This document shows, piece after piece, positions 1-6,650 of a stretch of 15,381 nucleotides of DNA. This stretch comes from an uncultured bacterium. GTDB lineage: Bacteria; Bacteroidota; Bacteroidia; Chitinophagales; CAIODY01. The stretch covers positions 1-15,381 of the forward strand of contig CAIQHW010000228.1 in NCBI GenBank assembly GCA_903871715.1, given 5' to 3'. The first letter of the stretch is position 1. Each line of letters begins with the position of its first letter. The position numbers and the translations under genes were made by a program. Under the pieces are notes generated by a model. The model was not told the origin of the DNA, did no database searches, and was given only the letters and a program-made list of their open reading frames with translations.

Positions 1-28
1 AGACAAAATTGAATGGGCGCATCACTAA
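1..28 (+). CDS. iscS: IscS cysteine desulfurase, C-terminal end only (partial)
   Basis: Only the last eight codons are inside the window. Read in the frame starting at base 2 they give DKIEWAHH followed by TAA at 26-28. IscS-type cysteine desulfurases characteristically end in (S/K)IEWAHH, and this tail lies next to the IscU docking surface. The 57-nt gap to iscU contains no terminator or good promoter, so the two are probably co-transcribed. IscS supplies persulfide sulfur from L-cysteine to IscU. The tail match and the following iscU make the call firm despite its length. No catalytic residues are visible. Confidence 0.85.
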
Positions 29-85
29 ACTTTAGTTATTGGTGCATTGTTAATAGTTATTAGGAAATATAAAAACAAAAAAAAC

Positions 86-493
86 ATGGCATACTCAGAA
101 AAAGTTTTAGACCACTACAGCAATCCACAAAATGTAGGAACGCTGGATAAAAATAGCAACACAGTTGGAACAGGATTAGTTGGCGCACCTGAATGCGGCG
201 ATGTAATGCGACTGCAAATTGAAGTTGACCCAACTACACAAATGATTACAGATGCTAAATTCAAAACCTTTGGATGTGGCTCTGCTATTGCTTCTTCATC
301 ATTAGCCACAGAATGGTTGAAAGGAAAATCAATTGATGAAGCGATGAAAATTGACAACATGGATATTGTGGAAGAATTGGCTTTGCCGCCAGTGAAAATT
401 CACTGTTCGGTATTGGCTGAGGATGCTATTAAATCAGCGATTAACGACTATCGAGTAAAAAATGGTTTAGCTCCGTTAGAAGAAAAGCACTAA
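86..493 (+). CDS. iscU: Fe-S cluster assembly scaffold protein IscU
   Basis: This 135-residue protein is the scaffold on which IscS-derived sulfur and iron are assembled into a [2Fe-2S] cluster in the cytoplasm. The three cluster-ligand cysteines are present: Cys37 in PECGD, Cys64 in FGCGSA and Cys107 in HCSVLAEDA. Asp39, which tunes cluster release in the family, is present too. LPPVK at residues 100-104 is the known HscA chaperone recognition motif. Length and motif spacing match classical IscU closely. The ATG at 86 is preferred over an in-frame TTG at 47, because family members begin MAYS(E/D)KV and the ATG follows the A-rich leader usual here. It lies directly after iscS. No iscA, hscA/hscB or fdx follows, so those partners must be elsewhere if present. 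Confidence 0.97.
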   Translation: MAYSEKVLDHYSNPQNVGTLDKNSNTVGTGLVGAPECGDVMRLQIEVDPTTQMITDAKFKTFGCGSAIASSSLATEWLKGKSIDEAMKIDNMDIVEELALPPVKIHCSVLAEDAIKSAINDYRVKNGLAPLEEKH

Positions 494-503
494 TATTTTT
501 CAA

Positions 504-511
504 TAACTTTG
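504..511 (+). promoter_or_regulatory. -7 promoter element (TAACTTTG) for the TPR lipoprotein
   Basis: TAACTTTG matches the Bacteroidota -7 consensus TAnnTTTG exactly and ends 18 nt before the ATG at 530. No convincing -33 TTG is seen. It implies that this gene can be transcribed independently of iscSU, with a leader of about a dozen bases. Confidence 0.55.
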
Positions 512-529
512 CATTTTTCAAAATAAAAA

Positions 530-1555
530 ATGCACCAAAAATATTTTTCGTTTTTTATAATTATCATGATTTTTTCAACTGCTTCATGTAATTTGAATCA
601 GCCAAAATCGAATGATTATATTCGTCAATCGTTGTTAGATTCTTTAACAAAATTAGAGCCTACGATTGGAAATATTTCCAAGCAAATTCAAAGCAATCCT
701 AAAAATTCGGAATTGTATTTTGCTCGAGGTTCGCAGTTTTTTCACCTTAATCAACTCAATTTAGCTGCGGCAGATTTGCATAAAGCCATCACATTAGATT
801 CTACAAAAATTGCCTACTATTTAACTTTTGCCGATATAAATATTGCTGCGCATTACGTGCCTTTGGCAATGGAATATTTAAAGCGAGCAGAACGATTAGC
901 ACCTCAAGACCGCGATTTGGCGCTGAAATTGGCGAAAACATTTTTGTACTTAAAAGAGTATCAAGCCGTGATGGATGAAACAAACAAAGTGTTAGCCGTT
1001 GACCAAAACAATACCAAATGTTTTTTGCTGCAAGGATTGGTGCAAAAAGAAAAAGGTGATACCAACCGAGCTATCAACACCTTCAAACTTGCTGTGGATG
1101 CTGACCCTGACAATTATGATGCTTACATGCAATTGGGTTTGTTGAATGATTTTCGCAATAAAAAATTAGCTGAAAAATATTTATTAAATGCCATCCGCAT
1201 TGATAGTGCACGCTATGAAGGCAATTATGCTTTAGCCATGCACTACCAAAACAACAAAGATTTTAAAAAAGCCATTGCTCGATACAAAAAAATGTTGTTG
1301 CTTGACCCACAATCGGCGCAGCCTTTATACAACATCGGTTGCATTTATTTGCAACAAGATTCTTTGCAAAAAGCATTTAGCAATTTTAATTTAGCCATTG
1401 CCAATGCCCCTGCAAATGCTGATGGGTACTACATGAGAGGCTTGTGTTGGGAAAAACGAGGCAACAAAAATGAAGCAGCAAAAGATTATCAAACGGCACT
1501 GAATATTCGGCGCGATTTTGCCGAAGCCACAGAAGCGATGAAACGAGTGAAATAA
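530..1555 (+). CDS. TPR-repeat lipoprotein, function unknown
   Basis: This 341-residue protein starts with a short hydrophobic signal (residues 5-19) ending in the lipobox-like T-A-S-Cys20, so it is probably a lipoprotein. From about residue 57 to the end it is built of about eight tetratricopeptide repeats. These show the usual spacing of small and aromatic residues (AADLHKAITLD, AINTFKLAVDADP, AIARYKKMLLLDP, AFSNFNLAIANAP). TPR proteins serve as protein-binding scaffolds; no enzymatic domain is visible. It lies 36 nt after iscU but has its own promoter-like motif, so a role in Fe-S assembly is not implied. The partner is unknown. Similar envelope TPR lipoproteins are common in Bacteroidota. 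Confidence 0.88.
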   Translation: MHQKYFSFFIIIMIFSTASCNLNQPKSNDYIRQSLLDSLTKLEPTIGNISKQIQSNPKNSELYFARGSQFFHLNQLNLAAADLHKAITLDSTKIAYYLTFADINIAAHYVPLAMEYLKRAERLAPQDRDLALKLAKTFLYLKEYQAVMDETNKVLAVDQNNTKCFLLQGLVQKEKGDTNRAINTFKLAVDADPDNYDAYMQLGLLNDFRNKKLAEKYLLNAIRIDSARYEGNYALAMHYQNNKDFKKAIARYKKMLLLDPQSAQPLYNIGCIYLQQDSLQKAFSNFNLAIANAPANADGYYMRGLCWEKRGNKNEAAKDYQTALNIRRDFAEATEAMKRVK

Positions 1556-1605
1556 AATTTCATTGTAGTTGACTAAATTCTTCTTCACAAACTCTTTTTC
1601 CTTTT

Positions 1606-1613
1606 TACATTTG
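1606..1613 (+). promoter_or_regulatory. -7 promoter element (TACATTTG) for the M20 dipeptidase
   Basis: TACATTTG is an exact TAnnTTTG match ending 21 nt before the ATG at 1635. It argues for the start at 1635 rather than an in-frame TTG at 1569, which lies upstream of this element. Confidence 0.6.
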
Positions 1614-1634
1614 CCACTCAAAAAAAATAACAAC

Positions 1635-3002
1635 ATGCAAGTTTGGAAAGATTATCAAGAAAAAAATAAAGAACGTTTTTTAGAAGAATTGTTAGCACTG
1701 TTGCGCATTCCATCGGTTAGCGCACGAACAGAAAACAATGCTGATACTGCAAAATGTGCCGAAGAAGTGAAACAACGAATGATAGAAGCTGGTGCAGATA
1801 ATGTAGAAGTTTGCCCTACGGCTGGTCATCCAATTGTTTATAGCGAAAAAATTATTGACCCAACAAAACCAACAGTTTTGGTTTACGGACATTATGATGT
1901 GCAACCTGCAGACCCTTTAGAATTATGGACTTCGCCGCCTTTTGAACCAGTGATTAAAGACGGAAAAATTTACGCTCGTGGAAGTGCTGATGATAAAGGG
2001 CAATTTTACATGCACGTAAAAGCTTTTGAAACCATGATGAAGACTAACACTTTGCCTTGCAACATCAAATTTATGATTGAGGGTGAAGAAGAAGTAGGTA
2101 GCAATAATTTGGGCATTTTCTTAGAAAAAAATAAAGCCAAATTAAAAGCTGATGTGGTTTTAGTTTCTGATACTTCGATGGTAAGTATGGAAAACCCCAG
2201 CTTGGAAGCAGGTTTGAGAGGATTAGCATATATGGAAGTAGAAGTTGTTGGACCCAACAAAGATTTGCATAGTGGCGTTTACGGCGGTGCTGTGGCTAAT
2301 CCTGCAACCATTTTGGCAAAAATGATTGCTTCATTACACGATGAAAATAATCACATTACTATCGCAAATTTTTATGCCGATGTGTTGGAATTAACTGCTG
2401 AAGAACGTGCCGAATTAAATCGCACACCTTTTAATTTAGACGAGTATAAAAAAGATTTAGGCATCAGCGAAGTATGGGGCGAAAAGGGTTTCAGCACTTT
2501 AGAGCGAACTGGCATCAGACCAACTTTGGAAGTGAATGGCATTTGGGGCGGTTATACTGGCGAAGGTGCAAAAACAGTTTTGCCTTCCAAAGCGAATGCA
2601 AAAATTTCGATGCGATTAGTCCCCAATCAAAAAAGCGAAACCATTTCCAATTTATTCAAAGCACATTTTGAAAAAATTGCGCCACCTTATGTTACAGTAA
2701 AAGTTACAGCACATCATGGTGGCGAACCAGTAGTAACACCAACAGATAGTATCGCTTACAAAGCTGCTCACAAAGCAATAGAAACTACTTTTGGTAAATC
2801 GCCAATTCCAACTCGTGGCGGTGGAAGCATTCCAATTGTGGCTTTATTTGAATCTGTTTTAGGATTAAAAACGGTGTTGATGGGTTTTGGATTAGATAGC
2901 GATGGCTTGCATTCGCCCAACGAACATTATCATTTATTCAATTACTACAAAGGCATTGAAACTATTCCTTACTTTATGAAATACTTTGCCGAAATGAGTT
3001 AG
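1635..3002 (+). CDS. M20 family dipeptidase (CNDP/PepV-like metallopeptidase)
   Basis: This 455-residue dinuclear zinc or manganese peptidase probably hydrolyses dipeptides in the cytoplasm; no signal peptide is seen. All active-site blocks of the M20 family are present. GHYDVQP carries metal ligand His86 and Asp88. RGSADDKG carries the bridging Asp (119 or 120). EGEEEVGS carries the catalytic and metal Glu pair (about 152/153). Asp179 lies in VSDT and His426 in LHSPNE. DLHSGVYGG (His212) and the Gly-rich PTRGGGSIP (392-400) are typical of the CNDP-like dimeric branch, with a lid/dimerisation domain from about 195 to 345. The length is normal. Substrate specificity (general dipeptides, carnosine-like or Xaa-His) cannot be read from the sequence. 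It is the last plus-strand gene before a strong terminator. Confidence 0.93.
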   Translation: MQVWKDYQEKNKERFLEELLALLRIPSVSARTENNADTAKCAEEVKQRMIEAGADNVEVCPTAGHPIVYSEKIIDPTKPTVLVYGHYDVQPADPLELWTSPPFEPVIKDGKIYARGSADDKGQFYMHVKAFETMMKTNTLPCNIKFMIEGEEEVGSNNLGIFLEKNKAKLKADVVLVSDTSMVSMENPSLEAGLRGLAYMEVEVVGPNKDLHSGVYGGAVANPATILAKMIASLHDENNHITIANFYADVLELTAEERAELNRTPFNLDEYKKDLGISEVWGEKGFSTLERTGIRPTLEVNGIWGGYTGEGAKTVLPSKANAKISMRLVPNQKSETISNLFKAHFEKIAPPYVTVKVTAHHGGEPVVTPTDSIAYKAAHKAIETTFGKSPIPTRGGGSIPIVALFESVLGLKTVLMGFGLDSDGLHSPNEHYHLFNYYKGIETIPYFMKYFAEMS

Positions 3003-3070
3003 TTAGCAGGTTAATTTATTAGTTTATTGGAAGTGAATTTCAACAAAATATCCAACTTCAAAGAAAATCA

Positions 3071-3117
3071 AAAAATAGCTACAATTCAATATTGAAATTG
3101 TAGCTATTTTTTTGATA
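3071..3117. terminator. Bidirectional intrinsic terminator, 16-bp perfect stem
   Basis: The arms 3071-3086 and 3096-3111 are perfectly complementary (AAAAATAGCTACAATT and its reverse complement). They enclose a 9-nt loop that itself contains CAAT/ATTG. The stem is flanked by A-runs on the left and a T-run on the right, so it can stop transcription from both sides. It lies between the convergent dipeptidase and desaturase genes. Confidence 0.85.
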
Positions 3118-3128
3118 AAAGAACCCTT

Positions 3129-4226
3129 CTACGCTGCTTTAATAGCCGCTTTGCCCAAGTTGTGCAAATGCTTCACATGCGAAGCATACGAGCCAAAAAA
3201 TGTAGGATGATTGATGTAAGGAATGTTAAACTCTTTACAAGTTTGCTCTACAATTTTTGAAATCTTGGTGTAATGAACATGGCAAACTCGAGGAAATAAA
3301 TGATGTTCAATTTGAAAGTTTAAACCACCCACATACCAATTAATAAACTTGTTATCGGTTGCGAAATTAGCAGTGGTTTTTACTTGATGAATTGCCCATT
3401 CTTCTTCAATTAAATTAGCATCGTTTGGCACTGGAAACTCTGTTCCCTCAACACTGTGCGCCAATTGAAAAATTAAAGAAAGCGTATAACCCAATGAAGC
3501 ATGCACCAATAAAAATCCAATGATGGCATGACTCCAACCAACAAAATAAGCAGGAATAAAAATGGCGATAAAAAGGTTTACAATTTTGCTCACCCAAAAA
3601 ACAATTTTTTCTTGCGTATCCATTTTTGGCATCGAAGTTTTTACCACTTTGCCTTTAAAATATTTTTCGTAATCGCTGTAAACTACCCAAATTATTGAAC
3701 TTAACGAATACATCGGAATCCAATATAAATATTGAAATTTGTGAAACCACTTTAGTTTTTGTTCGGGGCTGAAACGAAACACAGGATGTTTGGCAATATC
3801 ATCATCATAACCTTCGATGTTGGTGTATGTGTGGTGATTGATGTTGTGTTTTACTTTCCAAATAAAGGCATTGCCACCCAACACATTGAGCGATAATCCT
3901 AAAATGTAATTCACATTTTTGTTGTTGGAATAGCCGCCATGATTGGCATCGTGTTGCACACAAAAGCCAATGCCAGCCATTACCATTCCAAAAAAAACAC
4001 AAAGAATTGCCGAAGCCCAAAGTGGAATAGGTGCCCAAACCACAATGCCATAGCAGCTTACAGCCATGGCAAATAAAACAATGGTTTTTAAAATCATAGC
4101 ACCATTTGCCTTGTCGCTAATTTTATTATCGGTAAAATACGAATCCACACGGCGTTTCAGCACACTGTAAAATTCGGTGTGTGGTTTTTGAAAGCTTAAT
4201 TTATTTTCTAAAACTTTTGTACTCAT
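3129..4226 (-). CDS. Membrane fatty acid desaturase, front-end (QxxHH) type
   Basis: This 365-residue integral membrane di-iron desaturase should introduce a double bond into membrane acyl chains, either acyl-lipid or acyl-CoA. The three histidine boxes are intact: HDANH (92-96), HNINHH (127-132) and QIEHHLFP (305-312). Hydrophobic pairs lie around residues 45-90, 105-122, 165-183 and 210-255. Gln in place of the first His of box 3 marks the front-end (delta-5/delta-6-like) branch. Many eukaryotic members carry an N-terminal cytochrome b5 domain, which is absent here, so electrons must come from a separate ferredoxin or cytochrome. The start at 4226 is chosen because TATCTTTG lies at 4249-4256, downstream of the longer in-frame start at 4310. 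Regiospecificity is unknown. The gene is divergent from the MFS gene. Confidence 0.92.
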   Translation of the reverse strand: MSTKVLENKLSFQKPHTEFYSVLKRRVDSYFTDNKISDKANGAMILKTIVLFAMAVSCYGIVVWAPIPLWASAILCVFFGMVMAGIGFCVQHDANHGGYSNNKNVNYILGLSLNVLGGNAFIWKVKHNINHHTYTNIEGYDDDIAKHPVFRFSPEQKLKWFHKFQYLYWIPMYSLSSIIWVVYSDYEKYFKGKVVKTSMPKMDTQEKIVFWVSKIVNLFIAIFIPAYFVGWSHAIIGFLLVHASLGYTLSLIFQLAHSVEGTEFPVPNDANLIEEEWAIHQVKTTANFATDNKFINWYVGGLNFQIEHHLFPRVCHVHYTKISKIVEQTCKEFNIPYINHPTFFGSYASHVKHLHNLGKAAIKAA

Positions 4227-4248
4227 TTTTTTCGGTTTACTCCGTTTG

Positions 4249-4278
4249 CAAAGATAAGCAAAGAAAAAGTTGTGCAAA
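4249..4278 (-). promoter_or_regulatory. Promoter of the desaturase gene (TTTG-N18-TATCTTTG)
   Basis: On the minus strand a -33-like TTTG (4278-4275) is followed after 18 nt by TATCTTTG (4256-4249), an exact TAnnTTTG match. It ends 22 nt before the ATG at 4226. A second overlapping TAACTTTG lies at 4282-4275, so a tandem start is possible. Confidence 0.65.
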
Positions 4279-4350
4279 GTTATAATATCGGTCATTGGCA
4301 ATTTCAACAAAATTGTTTAACAATTTGATTTTTTTGAAGCCTCAAACTTT

Positions 4351-4358
4351 TACATTTG
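4351..4358 (+). promoter_or_regulatory. -7 promoter element (TACATTTG) almost abutting the MFS start
   Basis: TACATTTG is an exact TAnnTTTG match, with only six bases (4359-4364) between it and the ATG at 4365. Transcription would begin within a few bases of the start codon, giving a leaderless or nearly leaderless mRNA. TTTG occurs at 4324-4327 and 4333-4336, neither at ideal spacing for a -33 box. Confidence 0.55.
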
Positions 4359-4364
4359 CTCACC

Positions 4365-5582
4365 ATGAAAAACAAGCAAGCTGCCATTGGATTTATTTTC
4401 GTAACACTATTAATTGACGTAATTGGTTTTGGAATTGTCATTCCTGTTTTTCCAAAATTATTAGCCGAAATACAACATATAAGCATCAACGAAGCCAGCA
4501 AGTATGGCGGCTTTCTGCTGTTTGCATTTGCTGCGGCGCAATTTTTATTTTCACCATTGATGGGCAACTTGAGCGATAAATTTGGAAGGCGACCTGTGTT
4601 GTTGTTTTCTTTGTTGGGTTTTGGGATTGATTATTTAATCATGGCTTTTGCGCCAAGTTATGCTTGGTTAATGGTAGGTAGAATTATTGCTGGCATCACT
4701 GGAGCTAGCTTCACCACTGCATCTGCATACATTGCTGATATTTCATCGCCCGAAGAACGAGCTAAAAATTTTGGAATGATTGGTGCAGCTTTTGGGATGG
4801 GATTTGTGATTGGTCCATTCATTGGTGGTGTGTCATCACAACTTGGAACTCGTTTCCCATTCTACATTGCAGCCGCTTTATCATTGTTGAATTTTTTGTA
4901 TGGTTATTTCATTTTGCCTGAATCATTGAGCAAAGAAAACCGCCGAGCATTCGATTGGAAAAAGGCAAATCCAGTGGCATCATTAATTCAATTAAGCAAA
5001 TACAAAAACATTTTGGGCTTGTTAATTGCTTTCATTTTTTTAGCATTGGGTTCACATGCTGTACAAAGTAACTGGAGTTACTTTACGATGTTTAGATTCA
5101 AATGGAGTGAAGCCATGGTAGGCTATTCGCTAGCATTGGTTGGTGTGTTGGTTGGATTAGTTCAAGGTGTTTTAATCAAATACATCAATCCGAAATTGGG
5201 CAACGAAAAAAGTATTTATCTCGGCTTTGGTTTGTATGCTTTGGGCATGTTTTTGTTTGGATTTGCCACACAAAGCTGGATGATGTTTGCATTTTTAATT
5301 CCGTATTGTTTGGGTGGAATTTCGGGTCCAGCATTGCAAGCCATGATGGCTGGCGAAGTGCCACCTACACATCAAGGTGAGTTGCAAGGTGGCTTAACGA
5401 GCTTGATGAGCGCTACAACGATTATTGGTCCGTTATTAATGACCAGCACGTTTTATTATTTCACCAAACCTTATGCACCCATCAATTTTGCAGGTGCGCC
5501 ATTTATTTTAGGTGGAATTTTGATGCTCGTAAGTTCTTTAATCACTTATTGGGATTTGCATTGGCGACACCGAGCGAAGTGA
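4365..5582 (+). CDS. MFS transporter, TetA/TCR-like 12-TM family
   Basis: This 405-residue protein has about 12 hydrophobic segments and the major facilitator signature motif A, GNLSDKFGRRP (67-77), in the loop between segments 2 and 3. Segment 1 has the family-typical D-V-I-G-F-G-I-V-I-P (18-27). Segment 5 has a Gly-rich antiporter-type stretch (GxxxGxxxGPFIGG, about 140-155). The later EVPPTHQGELQG loop also resembles the TCR/Tet drug:H+ antiporter branch. It probably exports a small molecule through the inner membrane using the proton gradient; the substrate is not determinable. The ATG at 4365 is used because residue 1 onward aligns with TetA-like N termini and the TTG at 4356 lies inside the promoter element. 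It is divergent from the desaturase, with no local regulator gene. Confidence 0.9.
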   Translation: MKNKQAAIGFIFVTLLIDVIGFGIVIPVFPKLLAEIQHISINEASKYGGFLLFAFAAAQFLFSPLMGNLSDKFGRRPVLLFSLLGFGIDYLIMAFAPSYAWLMVGRIIAGITGASFTTASAYIADISSPEERAKNFGMIGAAFGMGFVIGPFIGGVSSQLGTRFPFYIAAALSLLNFLYGYFILPESLSKENRRAFDWKKANPVASLIQLSKYKNILGLLIAFIFLALGSHAVQSNWSYFTMFRFKWSEAMVGYSLALVGVLVGLVQGVLIKYINPKLGNEKSIYLGFGLYALGMFLFGFATQSWMMFAFLIPYCLGGISGPALQAMMAGEVPPTHQGELQGGLTSLMSATTIIGPLLMTSTFYYFTKPYAPINFAGAPFILGGILMLVSSLITYWDLHWRHRAK

Positions 5583-5621
5583 TTTTTTGACAAATTTTCC
5601 TTTTATTAGTTACTAAAAGCT

Positions 5622-6170
5622 TTATCCATCAAGGCATGCAGCCCGAAGCATTTGCATATAATGCAAGCCTTTTTGTCGGGTAACATTGATATTTTGTTGC
5701 GGAATATTTTCTGGATTTTTAAAAGTTTTCAATGCTTTAGTGATGCTTTCTTCTCTCAATAAATGCAACATCGGATAAACGGAACGATTGGTAAAATTAG
5801 CTGCATCGTCCATTTCGGCATCAGCAAAACAATAATCGGGATGAAAGCTGGCTATTTGGTAAACGCCATCGTAGCCTAATTTGGAGAGCAATCGCTCGGC
5901 TTTTTTTACCAAAATTAAATACGCCGAAAAATCCAAAAATGAGTTGGAAAACAAAATAAAAGTGGTTTCAAATTGACTATTCGTTTCTAAAAAATCCAAT
6001 TCTTTTGTAAGAATTTCTAAACTTTTTTTTACGTCTGCATCTGGAGCAACTGTATAATGAATCTGCTTTTTGAGCATTGCCTTGGCGGCAAACGGACAAA
6101 AATTTAAATCAATCACCACCGATTTTATCCAGCATTCGGTTTGCAATATGATGCGTTCATTTTCTTGCAT
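5622..6170 (-). CDS. DUF1415 family protein
   Basis: This 182-residue soluble protein has the conserved blocks I associate with DUF1415. These are Trp14 and NFCPFA (23-28), then YQIASFHPDYCF (104-115), DDAANFTNRS (121-130) and YPMLHLLREESI (132-143), and finally NPENIPQQNI (152-161). The cluster of His, Asp, Asn, Arg and Cys residues suggests an enzymatic or ligand-binding pocket, but the family has no established function that I know of. The ATG at 6170 overlaps the gldH stop by one base (TGATG), implying translational coupling as the last gene of a ricT-gldH-DUF1415 transcript. A TTG one codon earlier is possible but unneeded. No signal peptide is seen, so it is probably cytoplasmic. Confidence 0.85.
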   Translation of the reverse strand: MQENERIILQTECWIKSVVIDLNFCPFAAKAMLKKQIHYTVAPDADVKKSLEILTKELDFLETNSQFETTFILFSNSFLDFSAYLILVKKAERLLSKLGYDGVYQIASFHPDYCFADAEMDDAANFTNRSVYPMLHLLREESITKALKTFKNPENIPQQNINVTRQKGLHYMQMLRAACLDG

Positions 6171-6640
6171 CAAATTTTCTCCAACTTCAATCCCACATTC
6201 ATCACCGCAGGCAGTGGGTTAATGCGCATATCTTGTTCGATGCCAAAAGTATATTGTCCTTTGTGTGGAAATTTTATTTTCTTTTTTGCCAAAATTGTTT
6301 GCATCCAAACACCATTCAATCCTTCGCCCAACCATTTACCATCAGGCGTTGCCAAACTAAGCATCATGCGCTCTTTCTGCTGTTTGCCATCAGGGCTGCT
6401 GCCATGCAATTGCACCCACAAATTCATAAATGGATAACTTTCTAAATGCCGAATATTGATGCTCAAATTATAGTAACTCGAAGTGTCGGAAATGTTTACA
6501 TCAAAAGATGGCACGAATTCATAATCCCAAGAAAACTGTGGCACTTCTACATTTTTTTCGTACAAATTACTCATCTGGCAGGATGAAAAAATGCTACAAA
6601 AAATGAGTACAATAAAAAATAAAACAGATGGCTTTTTCAC
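6170..6640 (-). CDS. gldH: Gliding motility lipoprotein GldH
   Basis: This 156-residue lipoprotein has a signal MKKPSVLFFI... with hydrophobic residues 6-18 and lipobox-like F-S-S-Cys21. The mature part carries family-typical stretches: YYNLSINIRH plus YPFMNLWV (57-76), PDGKWLGEG (99-107), and GQYTFGIEQDMR (128-139) near the end. GldH is one of the lipoproteins required for gliding motility in Flavobacterium and is linked to the type IX secretion machinery; its exact biochemical role is not settled. No ATG lies near the signal peptide. GTG at 6640-6638 gives a normal lipoprotein signal and sits 10 nt after the ricT stop. The in-frame ATG at 6736 would overlap ricT by 86 bases and spoil the signal. 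It is followed by DUF1415 with a 1-nt overlap. Confidence 0.9.
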   Translation of the reverse strand: MKKPSVLFFIVLIFCSIFSSCQMSNLYEKNVEVPQFSWDYEFVPSFDVNISDTSSYYNLSINIRHLESYPFMNLWVQLHGSSPDGKQQKERMMLSLATPDGKWLGEGLNGVWMQTILAKKKIKFPHKGQYTFGIEQDMRINPLPAVMNVGLKLEKI

Positions 6641-6650
6641 TTCAAAAAAT

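Noticed and set aside
4365..5582. Tetracycline resistance gene
   Set aside because: It belongs to the TetA-like MFS branch, but many non-resistance transporters share it; no tetR neighbour and no mobile element signs are present, so only a generic transporter is supported.
5583..5621. Possible terminator between the convergent MFS and DUF1415 genes (TTAGTTACTAA)
   Set aside because: The stem is only four A/T-rich base pairs around a 3-nt loop; no stable hairpin with a T-run is visible in the 39-nt gap.
6141..6437. Open frame of 98 codons on the plus strand
   Set aside because: It is antisense to gldH and DUF1415, both of which have clear conserved motifs.
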